A stretch of 64,000 nucleotides of DNA from the NCBI RefSeq assembly GCF_954871325.1, contig NC_088777.1, positions 13,245,366-13,309,365 on the forward strand. Reading direction: 5' to 3'. The stretch's first letter is position 1; each line of letters begins with the position of its first letter. Below the pieces are notes generated by a model. It was not told the DNA's origin. It made no database searches and worked only from the letters and a program-made list of their open reading frames with translations. Source of the stretch: Gordionus sp. m RMFG-2023. Lineage: Eukaryota > Nematomorpha > Gordioida > Chordodea > Parachordodidae. Both the position numbers and the translations under genes were made by a program. Positions 49,621-60,428 of this stretch are shown in pieces.

Positions 49621-50848
49621 AATGTTTAAAATTTTATAATCATTTTTAAATATAAAGTAACACTTTATACTTTTTTTGCATATTATAATATCCGATGTAT
49701 TTATAATTCTTAAGCTATCCATAATACAGAAATATCATTAACTCAGGTCTAACATATATTAATTTTAGAGACAGAGATTATATAATATATATAATTTATT
49801 TTTATATTTTTAAAATCAAATCTTTATAAAGAAATCCTAAAATATTATATACCTGATTTATATTATTTTTTAAAAATTTTTTTTATACAATCATCAATCC
49901 CTATTTTATTTCCTCAATGCATCAAAAATTGTTAAAAGATAATTCATAGAAATTATTGGGTGATTGTAAATATAATATAAAAAATTACAAAAAAAACTAT
50001 ACATATATAATTAAAAAAAAAATATTGTTTAAATTTTTTGTGCAATAATTTTTCTTTGAGAATGTAATAGCACATAATTTCTTTGATTATATAAAATTAA
50101 GTGATTAAAGTTAAATTTATTTATTATTTGCTGCCATAATATTATAAATTTTGAGTTTAGCAAATTTATAAAAAGATTCTTCTTACTAATTTATCTATAA
50201 TATAAAACCCTTTATAACTATGATTAAAACTGGCTTTATAGAACTGCGTTAAAATCATACAATTAACCATAGTAGCCCTTAGTGATTACATATTTTTATG
50301 GGAATTTAGCTATTTACATAAAATATTATTTCTTATCATTATGCCTTATTCAGTGTTAATTTTTTTTCCCTTGTCATCATTCATATTTCATACTATATTT
50401 TAGCATATATATATTGTTCTTTATATTTTCCAATTTTATATTACACAGAAAATTGCAGCGAGTCATGTTATATTTTTTTATAATTTTACCTTACGATTTT
50501 TTTTGTAAAAAATTATCAAATGAACTTGTTTTTAAAGAAAACAGGCTATTTTCAAACTTGATATTCAAAACAAATCAAACAAATTTTATAATAATATTTT
50601 TTTTGATAAAATTAAAAAATTAATTTTTTATTTAACAATTTTTTTTCTAACGAATATTACTTATTTTATTTTTTTGGAAAATTATAATACATAATTTTTT
50701 TTTTAAATTTTAGCAAAAATAAAAAAAAATTAACACATTCTAATTTTTTTTACTGATTAATTAATATTTTTGTACCACATAAATAGCTTTATATTTATCG
50801 TAATACCATATTTTGACTTTAGTTAAATATCCAACATGTCATTATAGA
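49621..50848. other. AT-rich intergenic sequence
   Basis: No gene or complete repeat recognised; open frames here are short and built of Phe, Leu, Ile, Lys and Asn, as expected by chance. Confidence 0.35.
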
Positions 50849-50850
50849 TA

Positions 50851-51051
50851 CAGTAGTAATAATATATGTTATAAAACATTTCTATATATTTTCAACAACT
50901 TTCTTATAAAATTGTTTAACTTACGGTAATTATTTGTAAGAAATATGTTGATAAAATTTTATAAGCATAATTATAGCAAGTTAAACAATTTTGTTAGAAA
51001 GATGTTAAAAATATATATGGAAATGTCATACAGCAAATCATATTAATACTG
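50851..51051. mobile_element. Tc1/mariner-type MITE, palindromic
   Basis: Starts CAGTAGTAATAATATATG and ends ATATTAATACTG, flanked by TA on both sides (50849-50850, 51052-51053). The inverted-repeat arms of about 75 bp contain ATTGTTTAACTTAC and its inverse, with a short loop, so the element can fold back on itself. 201 bp, non-coding. Confidence 0.72.
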
Positions 51052-51053
51052 TA

Positions 51054-52190
51054 TTATATGTTTGATATCAGATTCCGCTTTCGTCTATCATCGCCTCTAT
51101 GAGAACACTTATTATATTACGCTTTCTAAGTTACAAATTGTTCCTTAATCAATAAAATAAAAGTTTTTTTTTCGCAGCATTTTTTATATATTATATAGCA
51201 CACTGAACTGAAATTGGAATTACCTAAATATATTACATACATACAATATATATCTAGAATTGTGGAAGAATTACCCTTTAGGAATATCCTCATTATTTTT
51301 AATTGTAATACCTATTTAACACCAATCTTTATTACTTGAGAATATTCGATTTTATATACAATGCTAATTATTAACGATTATGAAATTTTAGAGTTTTAAT
51401 AAAAATTTTATCATAAATTTCTTTTAAAAATTTTAATTTTTGTAAAAACATATATTTTTAATACCTAACAAAAAAAAATTCCGAAATTCTTAGATATATA
51501 TTATAATATATTTAATATTATCATACACTACTATATTTTTATATAATTTAAAATGTTGTTTTTATTATAAATAATATTGGTATATAGTGATTACTAAAAA
51601 AAACGAATATTAATAAAAAAGAATTTAATCTATTTCAGTGTTATGTATCAATATTTTTAGTTTTGGATTTATTTTAGCAAAAACGCTTTAACTCATTTTC
51701 CATATCTTTTTATTATTGAAAAGCTTTTAGAAGAGAAAACTTCGCACTTATCTATAATCTATTTATATAGGGTTAGAACTTATTTTTCGAGTTTTCTTAG
51801 GCCACGAAAACATCCAATAACGTTTATCATTTTATATTAGAACTCGTTTCAATTTTGTTGCCCTAATAATTAGAATTTGACAATTCTTACTTTTAATCAT
51901 GATAAACAATAAGAACATTATCTGCTAACCAGTAATTCAATTCCTAAACTGACAAAAATGGGAAATTTTCTATCTAATCTAATGAAATTTAACAAATTTG
52001 TAATTCGGGTAGAAGGAAATTATTTTAAGAAAAGAAATGTTATAAATTAATAAAAATAAATAACGGCCAAGGGAATCACCACCATTAAATTCTATAGGAG
52101 ATATTTAGGTCCACCTATTACAAGCTTTTGGCCGAGTTATATGAATAATAAATATTATCTTTTTATTATTAAAAAATGTTCCTTTTTTTC
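51054..52190. other. AT-rich intergenic sequence
   Basis: No gene recognised. Confidence 0.35.
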
Positions 52191-52194
52191 GGAA

Positions 52195-52337
52195 AATTTT
52201 GAATGGCGAGATATGGTATACAACTTTTGGGGAGAGGATAAAAAGATTAGATGGAAATTTTTTTATTAACTTAAAATGATAAAAATAGGCAAGTTTCCTG
52301 GCGTCATTCTAAGTCCCCTTTTGCTAAGCCTATGTGC
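52195..52337. mobile_element. hAT right-end fragment
   Basis: TTTTATTAACTTAAAATGAT and the tip TTTGCTAAGCCTATG resemble the right end of the 11552-12658 element (TTTTTATTAGCTTAAAATGA ... GCTACGCCTATG). The left end was not found. Confidence 0.5.
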
Positions 52338-52665
52338 CACTGAGTTCCAATCAAGATGCACCTCTATCGTACAAGGTGCCCTGTTGACCTGATTTGCTCA
52401 ATGTCATAAACACGGTTATTGAACAATTTTTAATAGTCTGATTATCACGAATGATTTATCTGTTTTTTATAAATGCATGCGAAATTTATTAACAGCTTTG
52501 TACATAATTATCTTTATCATAAATTATAATATAACAAGAATGAATATTTATTTCATTTTCAAATATTTCATGTTTTAAAAATTTGGTAATCGAGAGATTT
52601 AAAATTAATATATGAAGATAGCTTTTCCTACTATTTGGTGAGAATATGGTAATCTATATATTTTT

Positions 52666-53640
52666 TTAGTGTGATTCAACTTCTAAGATGAAAAGCCTAG
52701 TCATATATTTCTTTATCAAAATTGGCACCAGCCTCATACCATCGTGACTTATGTTGAAATAATTTAGCTTAAATTTTTCAAGGTGTGCATTGGAGTTACA
52801 CTGGTAATAAGCCATTATTCCAAAATCATGGAGATAAATTTCCTTCATAGAGGGTAATAAATTGTAAGTGTATACCATATCTCTTGTTATTAAAGGATTG
52901 TAACTCAGGTCTAACACCTTAAGCCTCGTCATATATTTCAGTATCTGGGCTGGTACTACATTTATATCATTGTGACTAGCATTCATAAATTCAAGTTTAA
53001 ATCTTTTAAGTTGCATGTTTAAATTTAGCTTGTAGTAGCTTATCAAGGAAATATCGTTTATATAGTTTTGAGATAAATCCAAGTGGGATAATTGCATTGA
53101 AATAATCACACAAGAGTGCCAGGAAGGATTTGAGTAAACATAATTATGATACAAAGCCTGAGGAGAACCAAAATAAACCCTTTTAATGGACATCATAGTG
53201 AGTTTAAGTTTGCGAATTTTGTTAGAGTGCCAAACAACGCACTTACGTGGGCTTGACTTCATATGATTCAAATTTAAGCCATCTATCCTCAACGAATCCA
53301 CTTCTAGGTTTCTCCTGATATAACAGGTAATTCCGGGATGTGCTGCATAAAACAAATTGTCTTTTCCAGATAATGTAAGCTCAAAGATTCGCTTAAAATG
53401 ATTTCGTTTTTTTGGTTTAATTACATCCCCAATCAAAATCGAGTTATAGCGATGATTAAAAATTAGCGATGTGCAATTGAAACCTGAATCCCCTTGGGTT
53501 GATTGCTCTTCAAAGTGTAGATATTTACAATATAATTTGGTAATAATTTTTGCAGAAATCAGTTTATAATTGGCATTAGTAGCCTGAGCAAGAATCAACA
53601 AGATTAAGATTAGATCCCAAAGAATTTTGCTGCATGGCAT
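52666..53640 (-). CDS. secreted leucine-rich-repeat protein, single exon
   Basis: 324 residues from the ATG at 53640-53638, chosen because it directly precedes a signal peptide (KILWDLILILLILAQATNA, residues 5-23). Leucine-rich repeats are clear in the C-terminal half: LSHLDLSQNYINDISLI (184-200), NASHNDINVVP with LKVLDLSYNPL (220-250), and NISHDGMRLVP (296-306). The blocks at about 211-250 and 288-322 are copies of each other (ILKYMTRLKVLDL against IKKYMTRLFILEV), a recent internal duplication. Several Cys in residues 38-181 suggest disulphides. There is no transmembrane segment or C-terminal cap, and the chain stops inside a repeat, so it may be a shortened member of a Toll-like or other extracellular LRR family. 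Specific function unknown. Confidence 0.72.
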   Translation of the reverse strand: MPCSKILWDLILILLILAQATNANYKLISAKIITKLYCKYLHFEEQSTQGDSGFNCTSLIFNHRYNSILIGDVIKPKKRNHFKRIFELTLSGKDNLFYAAHPGITCYIRRNLEVDSLRIDGLNLNHMKSSPRKCVVWHSNKIRKLKLTMMSIKRVYFGSPQALYHNYVYSNPSWHSCVIISMQLSHLDLSQNYINDISLISYYKLNLNMQLKRFKLEFMNASHNDINVVPAQILKYMTRLKVLDLSYNPLITRDMVYTYNLLPSMKEIYLHDFGIMAYYQCNSNAHLEKFKLNYFNISHDGMRLVPILIKKYMTRLFILEVESH

Positions 53641-55280
53641 CGATATCTTTGCAGTGCTTCGATCATTTAAAGTTTCTTTTGAATTCAAAAAGGGATTAAA
53701 TCAGAGAAATTCTATAAATTTTTGAAATAATAATTTGAGGAAAACAAACGTAGAAAGAGGGTTTATAAAACATTAATAAAGTAACGTAAAATCATAAGAA
53801 TATTTATTTTTTTAAAATTATTGTTAATTTAATGCGAAGTATATGTATATAATATTTAATTGTTGACGTACTAGAAAAAATAGTTTTTAATATTAACTTT
53901 TTTTTAAAAAAAATATGCAATTTCAAAATATAGGAGCTTGTTATAATGTAGGAATACTTCCTTCCTTTGGATTTTGTATAAAAATATTGTAGAACAAAAA
54001 TAAATATATAAGAGATCTACAGAATGTCAAAAAATTTGAAAAGAAATTTATTTTGGTGACCCGGGTTTCGATTTTTGATCATTTTTAAGTTCCCTAGAAT
54101 TTAAAATTTTGCTATTTTGGAAAATTTTGTTAAAATTTTTAGTATACGCCTGGATTTTTTAAAGTTTACTATTTTTAGTGTCTTAATTTTCTAAAAATTT
54201 CTTCTTAAAAAGCCAATGTTTATCAATTTAAAATAAATTAGGTTTTGCATAACCTTAATCAATATTTACAGATTCTAAAAATTTTGCACCTAAGAATGAC
54301 TAACTTTTTTTTAACTTTTTGTGGGAAATTTTAATTTCGGAAAATATTTACATAAAATAATCAAAAATTTTGCAAATAATTGATTTGCTGACATAAGTAG
54401 AAATCATAACTATAAATTTATGACCCAATAATTTATAAAATAAAAGGGTAATTTTTTCTGACAGGAATCTTAGAGTAGATCTGAAAAATTAATTAGTATA
54501 TAAGTTTTGAAAATATTCATGGTAAAAATTTATATGAAATGCAAATATGGTAAAAAATAATCCTAACGTGAAATATTTTTCATTTTTTTTAAAAAAATCA
54601 ACCTCTAAATACCAAATATACAGACCCATAGCCGAAATTTTTAGCGGGGGAGTGGGGGCGAGGGTATTTTTTTTTGAAATTAAACAAATAGTCACACTTA
54701 TAAATATTTTGCTATTTTTATTAAAAATTTGTAAATGCGAAAACTTATTATTAATAAACAAAATAATACTATACTATGAATTCATATTTATAAATTTTAA
54801 CATTAAATATTAAAAGTTAAATGTGGGCGTTATTTCTTTTCATAAGCCATTAGAACCAAATTTTGCTTTCGTTTAAATTTCATCGATTCACTGGTGCTCG
54901 CTAAAACCCTCTTGAGTGCAGGGAGAAGGCCTTAGAAGCTGCATTTATATAACTTAATTGCAATACTTTTTTTAATATATAATATTAATAATATTTTTAA
55001 AATCACGTCTTTCTGCTACTTCGACCGCTAATCCCCTTCCTAATTTCATTTCATGATGTAATGTTTCAATATTAAGATTTAATAAAGACGTTATTGGGCC
55101 TATTTTATCTGCAATAAAATAATTTGGGTCAAGGAGGGTGGGGGATAGTTAAAACAAGATAGAAGGTTATAATCAGCGTCAATAAATCTTTCTAAAAACT
55201 TTCAACAAAATAATCAATTAATTTAAAATAATATTCTTTTTAAAGAACTACAATTTGAATAGTCAAATTTTAATTTGGTA
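53641..55280. other. AT-rich sequence with a hAT-like tip
   Basis: No gene recognised. CCCATAGCCGAAATTTTTAG followed by a G-rich run near 54630-54660 resembles hAT left ends, without an identified partner. Confidence 0.3.
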
Positions 55281-55960
55281 TCAATCAAAAATTCTAAAAA
55301 TTTTTAGGCGTATTACGAACCCTTGAGAATTTTTCGGGGGCCAAATTAAATTTTGATATAATATTTTCACTTTAATCTTTATCAAGTCGAATGGATTTTC
55401 ACTTCTTTTATTTTTTAATATATAAATTGTTGAATAAATACAATTTGTAATATCCACTATATTAGTATCTACCGGATGATATTTTAATAGATCAAGTGTT
55501 ATTAACAAATCATTAATTACAACAGTCAATATAATTTATATTTAAGCACTGGACAAAATACCATTGGCTTCGACTCAATCATTGGAAGCATCCGAGTTAA
55601 GAGTTCCATTAAAATAAAATTCTAATTAATCAATAATCTCAAAATTTTCATAAATGATACGCTGTTTCCAAATGACCAGCCCACCTCTGGTCTAAAGGTT
55701 TAGCAATGCAATTGTAATGCTTTCAGCATAAAAACTTTTTAAATCAATTACTATTAAATTATTTTAGATTTTTCCACAAACTAATAATAAAACTAATTTT
55801 TACAACCTTCTGCATCCTTTGTCTCATCAACCTTAAGACAAAAACACGGCATCTCACTTTTATTATAATTTGATGAAATAGATTTTAATACAATTTATGC
55901 GAATCGATATGACTTCATTTTGAATTTAGAGTGACATGTGTAATGGGTATTTCTTGGCAT
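55281..55960 (-). pseudogene. decayed hAT transposase (ZMYM1/P52rIPK-like type)
   Basis: Several frames on the minus strand recall hAT-derived proteins. MPCFCLKVDETKDAEGCK (about 55850) fits the conserved FSxxxDETKD at the first catalytic Asp. PLDQRWAGHLETAYHL (about 55680) fits the TRW motif after the catalytic core. An 82-codon stretch (55529-55281) with LLITLDLLKYHPVDTN looks like the helical insertion. Stops and frame changes separate them, so it is inactive. The boundaries of the element were not identified. Confidence 0.5.
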
Positions 55961-57179
55961 TGATTAAAAATAATTAATTTATTTTTATCTTTTTTGGCAT
56001 ATGTAGGAAACTCAGAGTTGAGAACCCGAATTCGGGTTTAGAAATTTAAAATTATTTAGTTGAGAATTTTAAAACCACAGATTCAGAGACCAATTTATAG
56101 ACGAACCCGGGGTAACATGGACCCGGGCGGGTTCAGCCTCTTTTAGAAAATTGGTTTTGATTAAGTTCCTGTTATCAAAATTTTCGCTATAAAGTGTTTA
56201 AAATTCCTAATCCCGAATTTTGGAACTCCGATAAAAACATTGAAATAAAAAGCTTTGAAGAGCAAATTATACTTTCATCTGCAGCATCAGTTATTGTTTT
56301 GCAACCAGGGTTGCCATGTCTCCCCCCAGCAGCGGGAGACTCCCGCAATTTTTTAGTTTACACGAAGACATCTCTCTTCCTCAAAACTATCGCAATTGAC
56401 GCAAAAATCTACCACAATTTTTTAATTTCTCCCGTATTTTTTTTTAAAGTATTTTAACGTTTTTAATATATAAATAATAATTTTGAGACAGTAATTGATT
56501 ATTTTTATATTTTAAAAAAAACAGGTCTAGTTTGTAAATTTCTTATCCTTTTTTATTTTTATCCAATAATAAATCAACATCATTTCATTCATATAAGTCA
56601 GTAGAGGGAAGTATATCAACATCGATTGCAATACAAAAATATTCTCCAAAAATAATAAATAATACAGATGCAACTACAGTTGCGGAAATCGTATACACCT
56701 ATCATGTAGTTCAACATTCACAGAGCTATATCATCACAATGTGGGTCGAATCTTTTTCCTATGATATTTAACGACTCCAATATAAGTGAAAACCTTACTT
56801 GTGGTAGAACATAAATGAGCAAAGCTATCACAAGTGTTTTAGTACCTGAATCCTAGACAATTCTAGACGATTTGAAAGATGGGTATCCTTATGCAATTCT
56901 AACAGATGCATCTAATAAGGGAAATATTAAAACATTTCCTTTGTCCCTTCACTATTTCAACAAAGATAAGAACATTTCAATAAAACTGTTAAAAAATTTT
57001 TCCTCGGATAGTGAAAAATCCAACGAAGTAGCTAATCACATAATGTAAATATAGCTGATTTAGTGTTATCAATGAATTGCATGTCAGCTTTCTGCGCTGT
57101 TAATGCCTCTGTAAATTTTGGCAAAAACCAATACCGAATTGAGGCAGCACAATAATGAATTAATACCAATTGGCTGTAT

Positions 57180-57539
57180 ATGCCCTATACTACATTTCTT
57201 GCAAGAAGCAATCAATGTACTATCTATGGATGTCAAAATAATTATGATGAAATTTTTAATGAATTAAATGAGTTGGTGGAGTGGTATGACTTGGAATGGT
57301 GTGAGTTGTTGCGATATGTACCTATCATGTGGTTATCACTAATACCTGCCATCGATAGAATTTTAAAATTTTACAAACCCTTAAAAAAATACTTTTTAAA
57401 TAAAGATTTTAAAAGCTGTCCTAAAATTTTGAAAAATTTTTTCGAGTATGAAATGGCAGAAGCATATTTGGGATTAGTTTCACATGTAGGAAATCTACTT
57501 CATGCAGTTAATATTCAGTTGGAATCAGAAATTTATTAA
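57180..57539 (+). pseudogene. hAT transposase middle region
   Basis: The frame reads CELLRYVPIMWLSLIPAIDR, ILKFYKPLKKYFLNKDFK, KILKNFFEYEMAEAYLGLVS, the typical hAT region around the conserved RW motif, here with Met before Trp. The upstream piece (56816-57075) carries the ILTDASNKGN motif of the catalytic core, but stops interrupt it. A shorter diverged repeat of this region lies at about 58150-58380. Confidence 0.72.
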
Positions 57540-57638
57540 TAAAGATCACATGCTACAGCTCTGTTCATCTCTACAGTTAAAAATTGATAATAAATTTTAT
57601 AGCGCTATTGATAAAAATATTATATTAAAATGTTCAAA

Positions 57639-58293
57639 TAATATATTTTATGTGAATGTCCTGCAAAACGACCGCTTGGAAATCTACCGTGTGTGTATAA
57701 CATTATAGGGATAGGCGCTTAATTATCACGTGTCCCGTTTAAATACATAAAGTACAACATTCACAGAGATTATCATCACAATGTTGGTAGAATCTTTTCC
57801 CCATAATATTTAACGACTCTAATATAAATGAAAACTATACTTGTAGAACAAAAATGAGCAAGGCTATCATCAATGTTTTAGGACCTAAATCCAGGAGGTC
57901 AATTCTTGACGATTTGAAAGATGGGCATACACATGCAGTTCTAACAGATGCATCTAATAAGGGAAATATTAAAATATTTCCAATATTTCCCTTGATCCTC
58001 CGCTATTTCAACAAAATTAAGGTCGTTTCAATAAAAATATTAAATTTTTTAAATATAGCAGATTCGAGATTATCAATAAATTGCATGTCAGCTTTCTGAT
58101 CTGATAATGCCTCAGTGAATTTGGTAAAAACAGAGTGTATTTACAGAATTGAGTCAGCACAATGTTAGTTGCGATATGTTCCTAATACCCGCCATCGATA
58201 GAATGTTAAAATTTTATAAGTCTTAAAAAATTTTTTCTTAAATAAAGATTATAAAAGCTGCCCTAACATTTTGAAAATTTTTTTCAATAATGA
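57639..58293 (+). repeat. large inverted repeat inside the hAT, left arm
   Basis: The sequence pairs with 59011-59735 in reverse complement with very high identity. Both encode the same 81-codon frame (MSKAIINVLGPKSRRSILDD, then LTDASNKGNIKIFP). The right arm keeps a stretch of about 70 bp (GCTCC...GGCAATTTTAATC) that the left arm has lost. Confidence 0.9.
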
Positions 58294-58586
58294 ATGGCAG
58301 TGGTATATTTAGGAATGATTTCACATGTAGGAAATCTACTGCATGCTGTTAATGCGTAGTTGCAATCAGAAGAATCTTAACAAAGATTCACAAATTTAGC
58401 AGATGTGTTCATCTTTACAGTTAAAAATTGACAATAGATTTTATGGCGCCATTGCTAAAACTTAATTATATTTTATTTGAGATTAATATAATAGAACTAA
58501 ATGTTTATCGTTGTTATTGAGATATATATAAAATTCCTGGCATGACATATATATTTGTTTAACTATTATCTGGGCTTCTAATGTTA

Positions 58587-58817
58587 TTAAAGCAATTCGA
58601 TTTCTCTTCTTTTTCCAGGCAGTCTCAAGCTAAAAATGCGCTCGGATAAGGCATTAGAATGAGGTAAGGAGACATACTCGCATATTTTTTCCAAGCATGG
58701 GGATTTATCGTTATTACGAAAAAATTCTACCCATTTCTCCTTTGCTTTTAGACCATCTAACTTTAGGTATTTTAGCGAATCATAAAAAATAAAGAGAATT
58801 ACAATCTTCTCAAACAA
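58587..58817 (-). pseudogene. hAT C-terminal dimerisation domain
   Basis: The minus-strand frame reads YVSLPHSNALSERIFSL, matching the hAT signature LPxSxxxxERxFS. It lies in the spacer between the two inverted arms, in the same orientation as the right arm. Confidence 0.75.
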
Positions 58818-59010
58818 GGCATCAATGTCTTTTGGTATTTTTAATATTTATTAAATTATAAAAACCATCAATTGATGGTTTCTGTTCCAAGGTCATAATA
58901 TTTATACATTTGTAAATAGAGTTATTAAAATCAAATTTTGATCGTAAATATTCTAAAATTGTCTTAATAAAAATATCTGCTTCATTTAAAAATGTATTAA
59001 TTAGAGTATT

Positions 59011-59735
59011 CATTATTGAAAAAATTTTTCAAAATGTTAGGGCAGCTTTTATAATCTTTATTTAAGAAATTTTTTTTAAAGACTTATAAAATTTTAACAT
59101 TCTATCGATGGCGGGTATTAGGAACATATCGCAACTAACATTGTGCTGACTCAATTCTGTAAATACACTCTGTTTTTACCAAATTCACTGAGGCATTATC
59201 AGATCAGAAAGCTGACATGCAATTTATTGATAATCTCGAATCTGCTATATTTAAAAAAATTAATAGTTTTATTGAAACGACCTTAATTTTGTTGAAATAG
59301 CGGAGGATCCAGAGAAATATTGGAAATATTTTAATATTTCCCTTATTAGATGCATCTGTTAGAACTGCATGTGTATGCCCATCTTTCAAATCGTCAAGAA
59401 TTGACCTCCTGGATTTAGGTCCTAAAACATTGATGATAGCCTTGCTCATTTTTGTTCTACAAGTATAGTTTTCATTTATATTAGAGTCGTTAAATATTAT
59501 GGGAAAAAGATTCTTACCAACATTGTGATGATAATATCTGTGAATGTTGTACTACAAGATAAGTGATTAAAATTGCCGCAACTATAGTTGCATCTGTATT
59601 ATTTCTTATTTTTGGAGCACCTAATTATGTATTTAAACGTGACACGTGATAATTAAGCGCCTATCCCTACAATGTTATAAACACACGGTAGATTTCCAAG
59701 CGGTCGTTTTGCAGGACATTCACATAAAATATATT
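59011..59735 (-). repeat. large inverted repeat inside the hAT, right arm
   Basis: Reverse complement of 57639-58293. With the spacer 58294-59010 it would form a stem-loop of more than 600 bp in single-stranded DNA or RNA. Confidence 0.9.
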
Positions 59736-60428
59736 TTTAATTGTAAAATTAAAATCATTTTTTTTATAAAATTTTATCTTGTTTACATTCTTATATATTT
59801 AAAAAAAATCGTTGGTTTTTTTTAATTTTAATAAATCAAGATGTTATTTTATTTTGAAATAGTTACCGACAAACAAATTATAAAAAATAATAGGCGGATA
59901 ATTAAGTCAATTCAAAGCAAAAAATTTTTTTTTAGCACTTTTTATATTTCTATGCAATTTTCATATTTCTCCCGCACAATACCTAATTTCTCCCGAAATT
60001 TGGAAATTTTGACCTGGCATCCCTGATTGCAACCAGACCCACAAAAAATGAGCTTTAGTTGAGAAATTGTATCAAATCAAATATCAATTTCAAATTATAT
60101 CGATTTCGCTCAAACTGAATCTGATGTTTAGAAAAAATTGTCGATATTTCTTTCCTTCTTTATATTATGATTTTTATCTAACAATATTTTCATTGAATTT
60201 AAGTGACCTTTAGGGTTTCAAGTTTTAACAGCATTTTTCAATTGCTAAATCATTTTTTCCCAAATTTATCACTTGTTGCACAAATATTTTTTACAACGAA
60301 AACAAAAGGCAGCATCAGCGTCAACACTGTATTCCAACAAGTGCCTACCATGTATATCTTTTTTATTGCTATTTTCTCTTCGATGTTGTTTTTTCCATGT
60401 AATGGTTAATGAGAGAATGAATATTATA

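Larger units (their letters stand above)
56306..60025 (+). mobile_element. hAT element, family CAGGGTTGCCA, internally rearranged
   Basis: The tips CAGGGTTGCCATGTC and the complement of GACCTGGCATCCCTG are inverted repeats, and the 8-bp flanks TTTGCAAC and ATTGCAAC differ at one base. CTCCCGCA/TTCTCCCG motifs follow each tip. Inside are three partial copies of the transposase N-terminal region (56816-57075 and 57845-58100 on plus; 59204-59455 on minus), one copy of the middle region, and a C-terminal dimerisation domain on the minus strand. It is therefore a hAT rearranged by duplication and inversion and cannot encode a whole transposase. Confidence 0.85.
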
